DNA of 26,181 nucleotides from CAZVAN01 sp964625245 (GTDB lineage Bacteria; Patescibacteriota; Saccharimonadia; Saccharimonadales; UBA10212): NCBI GenBank assembly GCA_964625245.1, contig CAZVAN010000014.1, positions 1 to 26,181 of the forward strand, read 5' to 3'. Positions 1-7,535 of this stretch are shown here, in pieces. The first letter of the stretch is position 1; each line of letters begins with the position of its first letter. A program made the position numbers and the translations under genes. Below the pieces are notes generated by a model, which ran no database searches, was not told the origin of the DNA, and saw only the letters and a list, made by a program, of their open reading frames with translations.

Positions 1-125
1 GCCTCAGCTATATCGCGACCAGTCGCGCCCGGAACTACGAGCTTTGACAGGTCGTTAAGGATTCTGGCTAGCTGCTGGCCACCGGAGCGCATTAGCTCGA
101 TTTCTTTATTGTCCTTCGGTCTCAT
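1..125 (-). CDS. map: Methionine aminopeptidase type I, N-terminal fragment (runs off window)
   Basis: Only the first 41 codons are present; the rest lies beyond base 1. The product would remove the initiator methionine from new proteins in the cytoplasm, using two metal ions. The visible part reads MRPKDNKEIELMRSGGQQLA and continues to a VVPGATGRDIAE stretch. This matches the family's opening pattern (IExMRxxGxxxAxxL, then LVxPGxTTxELD). The metal ligands are outside the window. The ATG lies 5 bases after the adk stop, so it is the last visible gene of the rpsU-yqeY-adk-map run. adk-map adjacency is common in bacteria, usually next to secY, which is not here. The identification is firm for so short a piece because both pattern and neighbour agree. 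Confidence 0.85.
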   Translation of the reverse strand, partial: MRPKDNKEIELMRSGGQQLARILNDLSKLVVPGATGRDIAE

Positions 126-130
126 TAACT

Positions 131-670
131 TTACGCGTCCAGTTTCTGAACTATGTCGACGGCAATTACTTCAGGTTCACGGTTCCCGTCTATCTGGTAA
201 ACTCGTATTCCCTGGCTGACAAGATAGTCTATTATGGGTTTTACTTTGCTCTCATATTCCGAAAATCGTTCAGCTATGGCCTCCTCGTTGTCATCGGGTC
301 GATGACGGGCTAGCAAACGAGCCTTAGCTGTTGGCTGGTCTGTTCTCAAGTGAATAACACCGGTTATTTTTAGGAGTTTACTGTTCGATTTCGCAACTAG
401 CCACTCAGCTTGAGCGAGCGTTCTTGGGCTGCCATCTAAAATACACTCATTCTTGGCGGCATCGATTCGCTGAAGTTCTTTGTCTAGAACCGCTAACGTT
501 GTACCATCATCTATAATTTCGCCTTTTAGCATCTGCTTCTGCACCTGCTCGCTCATGTTGTATTCACGGAGTAAATTACCGGTGGATATCCAAGGGCAAT
601 GTAAGTGAGCCGCCAGCAACTGGCCTTGCGTGCTTTTACCGCTGCCTGCTAGCCCCAGAAAGATTATCAT
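131..670 (-). CDS. adk: Adenylate kinase, short-LID form
   Basis: Interconverts ATP + AMP and 2 ADP in the cytoplasm. The 179-aa product opens with a P-loop, GLAGSGKST (residues 6-14). An AMP-site segment STGNLLRE follows, then DGSPRT near residue 80, equivalent to the family's DGFPRT with Ser replacing Phe. RHRPDD sits in the LID position, followed by AIAERFSEY. Usual bacterial enzymes are about 215 aa with a long, often zinc-binding LID. Here the LID is short and has no cysteines, as in other compact adenylate or UMP/CMP-type kinases, so a related NMP kinase specificity cannot be excluded. The ATG overlaps the stop of the upstream yqeY gene by one base (TAATG), indicating translational coupling. 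map starts 5 bases downstream. Confidence 0.88.
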   Translation of the reverse strand: MIIFLGLAGSGKSTQGQLLAAHLHCPWISTGNLLREYNMSEQVQKQMLKGEIIDDGTTLAVLDKELQRIDAAKNECILDGSPRTLAQAEWLVAKSNSKLLKITGVIHLRTDQPTAKARLLARHRPDDNEEAIAERFSEYESKVKPIIDYLVSQGIRVYQIDGNREPEVIAVDIVQKLDA

Positions 671-1119
671 TATGAGTTTAGTGCCTCTTTTACTAATCTA
701 GCGATGAGAGCTCCGTCGGCTTGAGTTTTAGTTTGAATACGAACAGCTCCAATTATTTGCCCCATCTGCGCCATGCCTGGATTGTCTATTTTTTTGACTT
801 CAAGCTCAACAATTTCTTTAACTTTGTCTTCACTCAACTGTTCCGGCAAATAAGAATCTATAACGGCGCGCTCGGCAAGCTCTTTTTGTTCGCGCTCGGT
901 CTCACCCGCTGTCTTATATAAATCGGCAGCTTCCTGTCGTTTTTTGGCTTCGCGCGATAACACCGTCCGGACCTGTTCGTCCGTTAACTGGCCCGGTTTA
1001 ACTGATTTAGCAACAGCTTCGTACTGCAAAGAACTTTTGAGAGTCTTAAGTGTTTCGACTTTTACTTTATCACCGGCTAGCAAGGCGGATTTTATATCCC
1101 GCTCGATTTGTTCCTGCAT
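670..1119 (-). CDS. GatB/YqeY domain protein
   Basis: A 149-aa protein made almost entirely of the GatB/YqeY domain, the helical tRNA-binding tail found in GatB amidotransferase subunits and as stand-alone YqeY. Diagnostic stretches are an N-terminal I-x-x-D-I-K-x-A-L-L-A-G-D-K pattern, TLKSSLQYEA, a lysine-rich REAKKRQEAA helix and the C-terminal MGQIIGAV motif. Its exact role is not settled; family knowledge points to tRNA-linked amidation or tRNA binding. A GTG at 1122 lies just before the ATG at 1119. The purine-rich AGGAAG upstream is about 8 bases from the GTG and 11 from the ATG, so either may be used. It lies 12-15 bases after rpsU and is coupled to adk by a one-base overlap. rpsU-yqeY pairing is frequent in bacteria. 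Confidence 0.88.
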   Translation of the reverse strand: MQEQIERDIKSALLAGDKVKVETLKTLKSSLQYEAVAKSVKPGQLTDEQVRTVLSREAKKRQEAADLYKTAGETEREQKELAERAVIDSYLPEQLSEDKVKEIVELEVKKIDNPGMAQMGQIIGAVRIQTKTQADGALIARLVKEALNS

Positions 1120-1134
1120 CACAGTTTTAGCTTC

Positions 1135-1347
1135 CTATCGGCCGAGTCTAAGTTTCTTAACCTTAATAATCTTGCGCTCGCGTCTGATAATGGCTTTGGT
1201 TCGTCTATCGCGTTTGCTAAGCGGTTTCTCGAAATATTGACCGGTTTTAGCTTCGGCCAAGACGCCGGACTGCTGAACTTTACGTCCAAAGCGGCGCATT
1301 AAATTCTCGGTTGATTCCTTAGAATCCTTACGGGTCACCTGTATCAT
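1135..1347 (-). CDS. rpsU: 30S ribosomal protein bS21
   Basis: A 70-aa, very basic small-subunit protein. It begins MIQVTRKDSKESTENLMRRF, matching the bS21 opening, and ends in an Arg/Lys-rich tail (RRTKAIIRRERKIIKVKK) that contacts 16S rRNA near the anti-Shine-Dalgarno end. Its own promoter overlaps the region just upstream. The -10 box ends 7 bases before the ATG, so the message is probably leaderless or nearly so. yqeY follows after a short gap. Identification is by sequence pattern and by the familiar rpsU-yqeY order. Confidence 0.93.
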   Translation of the reverse strand: MIQVTRKDSKESTENLMRRFGRKVQQSGVLAEAKTGQYFEKPLSKRDRRTKAIIRRERKIIKVKKLRLGR

Positions 1348-1354
1348 CTAAATA

Positions 1355-1383
1355 ATTCTAGCCTAACAGAGGTAAAACTGCAA
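1355..1383 (-). promoter_or_regulatory. Promoter of rpsU operon (leaderless-type)
   Basis: On the minus strand, TTGCAG (1378-1383), a 17-base spacer and TAGAAT (1355-1360). The rpsU ATG begins 7 bases after the -10 box, about where transcription should start. No Shine-Dalgarno sequence fits in that space. Confidence 0.55.
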
Positions 1384-1397
1384 GCCCGCTGGCCAGT

Positions 1398-1703
1398 TTA
1401 ATTTATATTAGGGTTTTGGGAACTGCGCCGATTGGCGCTAGCCCGTTGTGATTTTAATACAATACTTTGAAGTTCTTTGAAGATTGGAAAGTGCTTATTG
1501 GTGTAGTAAATTTTAGTGTTACCCTGACGCTCACTTATCAAAAAACCAATTTTTTCCAGTCGCTTGAGCTCGCGCTGAATATTGCCAGCGTCCTCTTTAA
1601 TAAGTTTGGCTAGACCTCTTACATGGGTCTTAAAATCGGGATATTTTGCATATACCACGATTATCTTCCGTCGCACCCGCGATGTGATGAATGTATCTAA
1701 CAT
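1398..1703 (-). CDS. Small winged-helix (ArsR/MarR-like) transcriptional regulator
   Basis: A protein of about 101 aa consisting of one winged-helix DNA-binding domain. Visible features are an opening FITSRVRRKIIVVYAKYPD helix, HVRGLAKLIKEDAGNIQREL as the helix-turn-helix with a recognition helix rich in polar residues, LEKIGFLISERQGNTKIYY as the beta wing, and a C-terminal helix. This resembles ArsR/MarR-like single-domain repressors. No metal-binding cysteines are present, so a metal sensor role is unsupported. I prefer the ATG at 1703, which has AAGGTG just upstream, over the GTG at 1709. The gene is divergent from priA. An 8-bp inverted repeat lies between its -10 box and the start codon, which suggests autoregulation. 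It may also be cotranscribed with rpsU 50 bases downstream. The target is unknown. Confidence 0.75.
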   Translation of the reverse strand: MLDTFITSRVRRKIIVVYAKYPDFKTHVRGLAKLIKEDAGNIQRELKRLEKIGFLISERQGNTKIYYTNKHFPIFKELQSIVLKSQRASANRRSSQNPNIN

Positions 1704-1711
1704 AAGCACCT

Positions 1712-1735
1712 TTATTGTTATCCAAACAACAATAA
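1712..1735. promoter_or_regulatory. Inverted repeat, candidate operator
   Basis: TTATTGTT (1712-1719) and AACAATAA (1728-1735) are perfect 8-base inverted arms around an 8-base centre. The right arm touches the -10 box of the regulator promoter. This is the position of a typical autorepressor site for a dimeric winged-helix protein. Confidence 0.55.
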
Positions 1736-1764
1736 GTATAGCCTATTCTTCACAACATTTGCAA
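1735..1764 (-). promoter_or_regulatory. Promoter of winged-helix regulator
   Basis: On the minus strand, TTGCAA (1759-1764), an 18-base spacer and TATACT (1735-1740). The expected start is around 1728, giving a leader of about 25 bases that carries AAGGTG before the ATG at 1703. Confidence 0.5.
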
Positions 1765-1827
1765 ACCTAAAGACTATTTTGAAATTTCTACCAAGCCGCA
1801 TTTAGCACTTAGCTTTGAACTTTCAGC

Positions 1828-1833
1828 TAGAAT
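1828..1833 (+). promoter_or_regulatory. -10 box of priA (leaderless-type)
   Basis: TAGAAT ends 6 bases before the priA ATG at 1840, so transcription should begin at or beside the start codon. No good -35 box is visible at the proper distance. No Shine-Dalgarno sequence precedes the ATG. Confidence 0.45.
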
Positions 1834-1839
1834 ATAGTC

Positions 1840-3780
1840 ATGTACTACTATGAGGTACTGATAGCCGATAGCCGCTACCATGGCAGCGAGCCGCTGACCT
1901 ATAGTTCTGAGCAGGTCTTGGCCAATCTAACGGTAGTGTCCGTGCCCTTGCGCAGTGGCTTGGCCACTGGGTTCATAGCTGGAAAATCTAAAAAGCCAAG
2001 CTTTGCCACCAAGCCTCTAAAAGCCGTGCTTAGTAAACAGCCCCTGCCGTCTCACTGCTTGGAACTAGCTGAATGGCTGAGAGACTATTATCACGTTAGT
2101 TTTGGTGAGGCGTTGCGGCAATTCGCGCCAAGCAGAACTGTAATCCGACGCACTGAACATATTGATAAGTTAGCTGCAGCCCAAACTAACCTGGACGTAG
2201 AGAGTCCTTTAACTAGAGAACAGAAGAACGCCTTAGTCTCAATAAAAAAATATCCCGATACTACGGTTTTGCTGCATGGTGATACCGGCAGCGGCAAAAC
2301 CCGCGTTTATCTAGAGTTGGCTGAGCAGACCATTAGGTCTGGATGCTCGGTGATTATACTGACACCAGAAATTGCTCTTACCAGCCAGCTTCTGCAAGCT
2401 GTAGCTCGCAAGCTAAAAGCTCTGGTCTTCGTGGTTCACTCAGGCCTAAGCGTTGCCGAGCGTAAGAGGATCTGGTTCAAAATTTTAGAATCCACCGAAC
2501 CGGTGGTAATAATTGGACCTCGTTCGGCACTTTTTATGCCAGTGACAAGCCCGGGTCTAGTAATTATAGATGAGTCGCATGAGCCCGCTTATAAGCAGGA
2601 GCAGTCGCCCCGTTACCACGCTAATCGGGTAGCCAGCCAACTGGGAGTGCTAACTTCGGCGCGGGTGGTTCTGGGCAGCGCTACACCGAGCTTAACGGAC
2701 TACTACCTAGCCCACGAGCGAGGAGCCATAGTTGAAATGAAGAATCAGGCCGTAACTGGCAAGCCGGCCAAAGCAGAATATGTGTTAGTTGATCTCAAAG
2801 ACCGCCGGCACTTCGGTAGGAGTCAGCACCTATCGAATCAGTTGATAGAAGCAATTAACGAGTCCTTGGCTAAAGATAAGCAGTCGATGATTTATTTTAA
2901 TCGCCGTGGTTCTGCCCGAATTATCTTGTGCAATAAGTGCGGTTGGCAACTGCTGTGCCCGAACTGTGATGTGCCGCTGGTTTATCACGGCGACGAGCAT
3001 TTAGTGCGATGTCATATCTGTGGACATAATGCCAAACCGCCTACCAAGTGCCCCGTCTGCAACAATCAGGATATTGTCTATAAAAGCATTGGCACCAAGA
3101 CCCTATTTCAAGAAGTCGAGAAACTTTTTCCTAACGCTCGAGTGGCCCGTTTTGATAGCGATAATGAGACAGGTGAAAAGCTAGAGGAAACGTATGGAGA
3201 CTTAACCTCAGGGAAAATCGACATCTTGGTCGGCACGCAGTTACTAGCTAAGGGGCTAGATCTGCCGAAACTGAGCTTGGTCGGCATAATTTCGGCCGAG
3301 TCATCATTGAGCTTACCGGATTATACGGCTGAGGAACGTACCTACCAACTGCTCTATCAGGTTATTGGACGAGTTGGGCGCGGCCACAACGATGGTCGGG
3401 TTGTCCTTCAGACTTACCATCCGGAAAATCCAATAGTCCAGGCAGCCGTTAAACGTGATTGGGATAGCTTTTATAATCTGGCTATCAAGGAGCGCCAAAC
3501 TTATAGATTTCCGCCTTTCAGCTACTTAATGAAGTTAGTATGCCGCAGAGCTACCTTACCGGGCGCCCAGAAGGCCGCTAACAGCCTAAAGACCCAGCTT
3601 CGGAGCGAAAATCTGCCCGTTGAGATAATCGGACCCACCCCCAGTTTTTATGCCCGCCGCGGTAAATATTTCTATTACCAACTAATCGTCAAAAGTAAGA
3701 GCCGTGGACACCTGCTTGAGCTAGCGGCTGCGGTTCCGGCCGGTTGGATTATCAACTTAGATCCCTCTGACTTACTCTGA
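1840..3780 (+). CDS. priA: Primosomal protein N', replication restart helicase
   Basis: A 646-aa superfamily 2 DNA helicase that reloads the replisome at stalled forks. An N-terminal DNA-binding region of about 110 residues precedes a DEXH helicase core. Walker A GDTGSGKT is at 147-154, DESH at 244-247, and LGSATPS near 278-284. The PriA zinc insert has eight cysteines (364, 367, 373, 376, 391, 394, 404, 407) with the same spacing as the family. The second helicase domain includes ILVGTQLLAKGLD (462-474) and the motif VI region QVIGRVGRG (507-515). E. coli PriA is 732 aa; this one is shorter mainly at the N-terminus but keeps every core motif. It stands alone after the divergent regulator, with def 47 bases downstream under its own promoter. 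Confidence 0.96.
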   Translation: MYYYEVLIADSRYHGSEPLTYSSEQVLANLTVVSVPLRSGLATGFIAGKSKKPSFATKPLKAVLSKQPLPSHCLELAEWLRDYYHVSFGEALRQFAPSRTVIRRTEHIDKLAAAQTNLDVESPLTREQKNALVSIKKYPDTTVLLHGDTGSGKTRVYLELAEQTIRSGCSVIILTPEIALTSQLLQAVARKLKALVFVVHSGLSVAERKRIWFKILESTEPVVIIGPRSALFMPVTSPGLVIIDESHEPAYKQEQSPRYHANRVASQLGVLTSARVVLGSATPSLTDYYLAHERGAIVEMKNQAVTGKPAKAEYVLVDLKDRRHFGRSQHLSNQLIEAINESLAKDKQSMIYFNRRGSARIILCNKCGWQLLCPNCDVPLVYHGDEHLVRCHICGHNAKPPTKCPVCNNQDIVYKSIGTKTLFQEVEKLFPNARVARFDSDNETGEKLEETYGDLTSGKIDILVGTQLLAKGLDLPKLSLVGIISAESSLSLPDYTAEERTYQLLYQVIGRVGRGHNDGRVVLQTYHPENPIVQAAVKRDWDSFYNLAIKERQTYRFPPFSYLMKLVCRRATLPGAQKAANSLKTQLRSENLPVEIIGPTPSFYARRGKYFYYQLIVKSKSRGHLLELAAAVPAGWIINLDPSDLL

Positions 3781-3787
3781 CTTATTG

Positions 3788-3816
3788 TTGGACCATAAAC
3801 AGAGGTGAGATATACT
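3788..3816 (+). promoter_or_regulatory. Promoter of def-fmt
   Basis: TTGGAC (3788-3793), an exact 17-base spacer, then TATACT (3811-3816). Transcription should start near 3823, only about 5 bases before the def ATG. The mRNA would be almost leaderless and have no Shine-Dalgarno sequence. Confidence 0.7.
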
Positions 3817-3827
3817 GTTTAGAATAT

Positions 3828-4403
3828 ATGTCCAGCAAAGATAGCATTATAGCCCTGCCGAATACACATCTGCACAACAAGTCTCATAAGGTAAAGGCTT
3901 TGAGCGAAGATGTGAAGAAGTTTATTGAGCAAATGAAAGCCGCCACGCTGGACTGGGAAGCCAGCCGCGAGCACGAGCTAGGCGTTGCACTAGCAGCCAT
4001 TCAGATTGATAAGCCCTACCGGGTAGTTATCATCCGTAATGATTTTGACAACAAAGATGACCGTAGTTTTAGTGTCTTCATTAATCCGGAGGTCATAAAA
4101 CTGGAGGGAGAGATAGAGGAAGACTATGAAGGCTGTCTGAGCGTACGCGATATTTACGGTAAAGTACCCCGCTATACAAAAGTCAGGGTCCGAGCCAAAG
4201 ACGAGCTGGGGCGGGATGTACGAATCAAGGCCGAGGGGTTTTTGGCCAGGGTTTTTCAGCACGAAATCGACCACACCAACGGCGTAATGTTCGTTGACCA
4301 CATCGCTACAAAGACCGATGCCTTTTACAAGTTAACCGAAGACGGTAAATTGGAGAATCTACCTTATGAAGACGTCAAAAAAGCTGATATTTTTCGGAAC
4401 TGA
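3828..4403 (+). CDS. def: Peptide deformylase
   Basis: Removes the formyl group from the N-terminal methionine of nascent proteins. The 191-aa product carries all three family motifs. GVALAAIQ (52-59) replaces the usual GxGLAAxQ. EGCLSV (101-106) supplies the metal ligand Cys103. QHEIDH (144-149) supplies ligands His145 and His149 and catalytic Glu146. The first motif is off-consensus, with Ala at the usual second Gly and Ile at the usual Pro; Gln59, which stabilises the transition state, is kept. The end overlaps fmt by 38 bases, so enzymes that add and remove the formyl group are made from one message. Confidence 0.93.
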   Translation: MSSKDSIIALPNTHLHNKSHKVKALSEDVKKFIEQMKAATLDWEASREHELGVALAAIQIDKPYRVVIIRNDFDNKDDRSFSVFINPEVIKLEGEIEEDYEGCLSVRDIYGKVPRYTKVRVRAKDELGRDVRIKAEGFLARVFQHEIDHTNGVMFVDHIATKTDAFYKLTEDGKLENLPYEDVKKADIFRN

Positions 4404-5253
4404 GGATTTTAGTGCACCCAGCTTGGAGCAACTGATAGCGAACGGCTATTCCGTAGTCGGCGTTGTGACTAAACCAGCCGCCGCCTCTGGCCGCGGCCTA
4501 AAATTTAAAACGCCAAAGGTAAAGTTTATAGCCGAGCGGGCCGGTGTTAAGACCTTCCAGCCCGAAAAACTATCAGACGTAATTGAGGACCTGAAAGAAT
4601 TAGAGCCTAGCCACGGTGTTTTAGTGTCTTATGGCAAAATTTTACCTCAGGAAGTTATAGATATTTTCCCTGGAGGCATAATTAACGTTCATCCATCTTT
4701 GCTCCCTGAGTGGCGGGGCCCATCGCCAATTGAAACCACGATTTTAAGCGGCGATGAGCAAACGGGCATCAGCCTGATGCTCTTATCGGCAGAAATGGAC
4801 GCCGGACCAGTCTATAAGCAGCAGGTCTGGCCATTAAATGGCACCGAGACTCGTCTATGGCTCTATAAGCAGCTGGCTGTGGCCGGAGCCAGCTTACTGG
4901 TTGATAATTTAGAGGCCATTCTAGACGGCACTCTGGAGCCAAAAGATCAGGATGAATCGGCCGCAACTTACTCTAAAATCCTCAAGAAATCGGACGGATT
5001 GATTGATTGGGACAGCGAGAGCACCATGCAGATAGAGAGGAAAGTGCGAGCCTATCAGGGATTCCCTAAGACAACTGCCAAAATTTGGGATAAGTACGAT
5101 GTTATTGTCACCAAAGTCAGACCAGCCCAAGACAAAAATGACGGTGAGCTAGTAATTGGCACGAAAGATAGTTATATAGAGGTTCAGGAGCTAACTGCAC
5201 CGAGTGGACGCAGCGTTAGCGGTAAGGATTTTAAACTGGGCTACAAGCCTTAG
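4366..5253 (+). CDS. fmt: Methionyl-tRNA formyltransferase
   Basis: Formylates initiator Met-tRNA using 10-formyltetrahydrofolate. The 295-aa product has the formyltransferase fold: FFGTEDFSAPSLEQLI at the start, VSYGKILPQEV around 87-97, and the active-site stretch NVHPSLLPEWRG (107-118) with Asn107 and His109. SAEMDAGPVY follows, with catalytic Asp145. A C-terminal OB-like domain begins near 210 (RKVRAYQGFPKT). Slightly shorter than the usual 310-320 aa. Its ATG lies inside def, 38 bases before the def stop, with GGAG about 10 bases upstream. The stop TAG (5251-5253) directly abuts the stop of the convergent DUF5663-like gene. Confidence 0.95.
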   Translation: MKTSKKLIFFGTEDFSAPSLEQLIANGYSVVGVVTKPAAASGRGLKFKTPKVKFIAERAGVKTFQPEKLSDVIEDLKELEPSHGVLVSYGKILPQEVIDIFPGGIINVHPSLLPEWRGPSPIETTILSGDEQTGISLMLLSAEMDAGPVYKQQVWPLNGTETRLWLYKQLAVAGASLLVDNLEAILDGTLEPKDQDESAATYSKILKKSDGLIDWDSESTMQIERKVRAYQGFPKTTAKIWDKYDVIVTKVRPAQDKNDGELVIGTKDSYIEVQELTAPSGRSVSGKDFKLGYKP

Positions 5254-5613
5254 TTAGGCGGCTGGTTCTGGAGGAGGAACTTGCTCCTGAGCTCCCTTTT
5301 CGGCCATTGTGGCCTCCATAATAGAGGGTGCTTGGCTCTTTATCTCTTCTTTTAGCTTATTGAGCTCTTCGGCAACTGTGTCTTTATAATTTGGGAAGTT
5401 AGTTTCCAGCCATTTTAGGGCTCCCTCTTCATCGTTACGGTCAATGAAGCTCTCGAACTCGTCCAATTGGGCATCAGTCATCTTCTCTGCCAACTTCATA
5501 CCGACTCTAAGCTCTAGAGTCTCATAAATATGAGCCAGCATTTTATTCTTTTCTTCAGCCGGCAAATCACCGAGCCCGAGTTCTTTTAACAGATTGTCGT
5601 CAAGCTGAAACAT
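5254..5613 (-). CDS. DUF5663-like small acidic protein
   Basis: A 119-aa soluble, acidic, helical protein with no signal peptide. It begins MFQLDDNLLKELGLGDLPAE, followed by EEKNKMLAHIYETLELRVGM, a LDEFESFID segment, ALKWLETNFPNY and a charged helix, ending in a Pro/Ala/Glu tail. This pattern (E-E-K...L-x-x-x-x-x-L-E-x-R-V-G, then D-E-F-E, then W-L-x-x-N-x-P-x-Y) is one I associate with DUF5663 proteins, frequent in Patescibacteria; the function is unknown. It has a purine-rich ribosome site (AGGGGGTAGG) right before the ATG. It ends base-to-base against fmt, leaving no room for a terminator. It is the last gene of the leftward set that starts with rpsA. Confidence 0.7.
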   Translation of the reverse strand: MFQLDDNLLKELGLGDLPAEEKNKMLAHIYETLELRVGMKLAEKMTDAQLDEFESFIDRNDEEGALKWLETNFPNYKDTVAEELNKLKEEIKSQAPSIMEATMAEKGAQEQVPPPEPAA

Positions 5614-5678
5614 CCTACCCCCTAATATCCTTTATGCTTATTTTAACACTTGTTTTTATTTTAGGCTCTTAAAATTCC

Positions 5679-7391
5679 TTAGCCCTGTGTCGCAGGTGTT
5701 ACGATTGTTGTCCAGCGAGCATCAACATTTCCTACGGGGCCGGGGCCGCTGTCAGTGTCAAAGATTGGATTCTGAACAACTTGCGTATTATAGCCGGCAC
5801 TATGCAGCTGACGAAGGGTGTCGTCACTATAAGCTCCGTTGGCTTTATAGGTTACATGTTCGACTATAGGAAAGCCGGTGTTTTTATCTACAATATGTTC
5901 AGCTCCACTCAAGCCGTTAAGGGGACCTTGCTCCAGGTTGTTGGGTAGGACTGATTGTTCATAGCGGTGACCGCCGACGTTATTCCAGGCGTCCACATGT
6001 TCCTTGAGTTGTCCTGCGCCGTGACCATGAACAGCCGAGGCTGTGGCCAGACCTTCATGGGTAGCGCTACCGCCACCACCGCCCCAAGTCCATGGCATGC
6101 CATACTTTCCGGCCGCGTAGCCGCCAGCAAGAGCTAACGCACCAATGCCTAGTGCTAGTGGCCAGCAGCGTCTTTTTCTTTTGGCTTCGGGAGAGGTATC
6201 GTCAGCTGCAGGAATTTCTCCGGGCGGCACAGCCAGCACAATTGGCGACGTATTGTCATGCTTACCAGCACCTAAGGTTTGTATCCAGATAAAGACACTC
6301 ACCGGAGCATCCTTTATCCTTCTAAAGAACACCTTTACTCGGTTAGGTCCCGGAGGCAAATCGACTGGAGATGGCATGGGCTCATCAGGCTCAATTTCCG
6401 TCTTTGGTTTGAGCCCTTCGGTTATTTCGTCAGGTCCTTCAGGAGTATCTTGCTTATGGGCAGCCTCAATCAAAATTTCAAACATACCCTGGGACAAGCC
6501 AAGCACGTTCAAAATCCTTTCTTTTTGGTCAGCATTAAATTCTTCCTGGCGATTTTCTTTTTTGAGATAATCATCCAGAATGCCGGCTCTTATTTCAAAA
6601 GATAGTTGCCGCTTTAGGCCGTCGCTCAAATCCGTACCCGCTGCCTCAAGGGTCCGTTTAACTCGCTTTTCAAAATCTGCTTTAAGATCAAACCAGTGCT
6701 CACCGGAGATTGACTTTAGCAGTTCGAGGTCTTTTTGCTTTTCGTTCTTTTCGCCGATTTCAGCCGTGTCTGTCGTCTCTTCGTCAACGGGAGTGGTTTC
6801 GGCTTCGGGAGTAGGCGCTTCTGGATCTAGTGAATCCTCGCTATTGATTAGGCGGGCGTAATCCTCGGCGGTAAAGACTCCGTTTTCTTTGATAAGTTGC
6901 AATCGCCGAGCATCAGCTTTTTCATAAAGTGCCCTAGCTTTTTCATTAGCAGCCGAGGCGTCGAGGCCTTCTTGCATCCATTTAGCGGTAAGATTAGGTA
7001 TTCTAGCCTGGTCCTTAGATCTCAGATCCTGAATAAGTTTGGCCTGGGCTAGTTCATAGCCATTATCAAGAAGATTCTGCACCTCGTTCTGATAAACCTC
7101 AACTGCTTGCTGGCGCTCGTCCTCCGTCTTACCGTAGCGGGGATTAGTGGCCATGTCTTCAATCAAACCTTTGACAGGCTTGTCAGGAGAAGCGATGGTT
7201 TCACCAGTTCGAGGATCAACATAGGTACGATCTTTTGATCCATAAATTTCCAGTTCAGCTTTATCATTAAGTGCAGCTACTTCTGGAGTCAATGCCTGCG
7301 ACTCAAGATCTTTTTGCCTCTGAGCTTCTTCAAGCGCATTTTCGGCATTAGCTTCCATCACACTTATTCCGTTGGGTGATTCATGGCTCAT
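5679..7391 (-). CDS. Bitopic membrane protein of unknown function, 570 aa
   Basis: I do not recognise this protein. Residues 1-400 are hydrophilic, very acidic and helix-prone (many Glu/Ala/Lys/Gln runs). A Pro/Thr/Glu-rich linker lies at about 187-212 and a proline-rich segment at 335-350. A basic KRKRR cluster (404-408) precedes a single membrane segment at about 409-430, so the N-terminal part should be cytoplasmic and the C-terminal part outside. After the membrane come a Gly-rich linker (436-441) and a domain of about 130 residues with several His residues and GGHRYEQS, EHIVDKNTGFPIVEHVTYKA and ARWTTIV stretches. AAGGA lies 6 bases before the ATG. It follows infB after 144 bases and has its own promoter. 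It could link a cytoplasmic process to the cell surface, but nothing in the sequence names the function. Confidence 0.75.
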   Translation of the reverse strand: MSHESPNGISVMEANAENALEEAQRQKDLESQALTPEVAALNDKAELEIYGSKDRTYVDPRTGETIASPDKPVKGLIEDMATNPRYGKTEDERQQAVEVYQNEVQNLLDNGYELAQAKLIQDLRSKDQARIPNLTAKWMQEGLDASAANEKARALYEKADARRLQLIKENGVFTAEDYARLINSEDSLDPEAPTPEAETTPVDEETTDTAEIGEKNEKQKDLELLKSISGEHWFDLKADFEKRVKRTLEAAGTDLSDGLKRQLSFEIRAGILDDYLKKENRQEEFNADQKERILNVLGLSQGMFEILIEAAHKQDTPEGPDEITEGLKPKTEIEPDEPMPSPVDLPPGPNRVKVFFRRIKDAPVSVFIWIQTLGAGKHDNTSPIVLAVPPGEIPAADDTSPEAKRKRRCWPLALGIGALALAGGYAAGKYGMPWTWGGGGGSATHEGLATASAVHGHGAGQLKEHVDAWNNVGGHRYEQSVLPNNLEQGPLNGLSGAEHIVDKNTGFPIVEHVTYKANGAYSDDTLRQLHSAGYNTQVVQNPIFDTDSGPGPVGNVDARWTTIVTPATQG

Positions 7392-7498
7392 AAATTGTCC
7401 TTTTAGTGAAATCCTGTCTAGTTTTGTTTTTACGATCTGTGCCCTAAAAGTAGCATTCAGACTTCATAAAAACAAGAACTTTTATCTAGTTATACACA

Positions 7499-7530
7499 GG
7501 TATTAATACCAAATTTATTCAATTTGTCAA
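7499..7530 (-). promoter_or_regulatory. Promoter with palindromic operator-like site before the 570-aa gene
   Basis: On the minus strand, TTGACA (TGTCAA at 7525-7530), a 16-base spacer and TATTAA (7503-7508). The -10 box is embedded in the perfect 12-bp palindrome GGTATTAATACC (7499-7510). A leader of about 100 bases follows before the ATG at 7391. Confidence 0.6.
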
Positions 7531-7535
7531 GGTTT

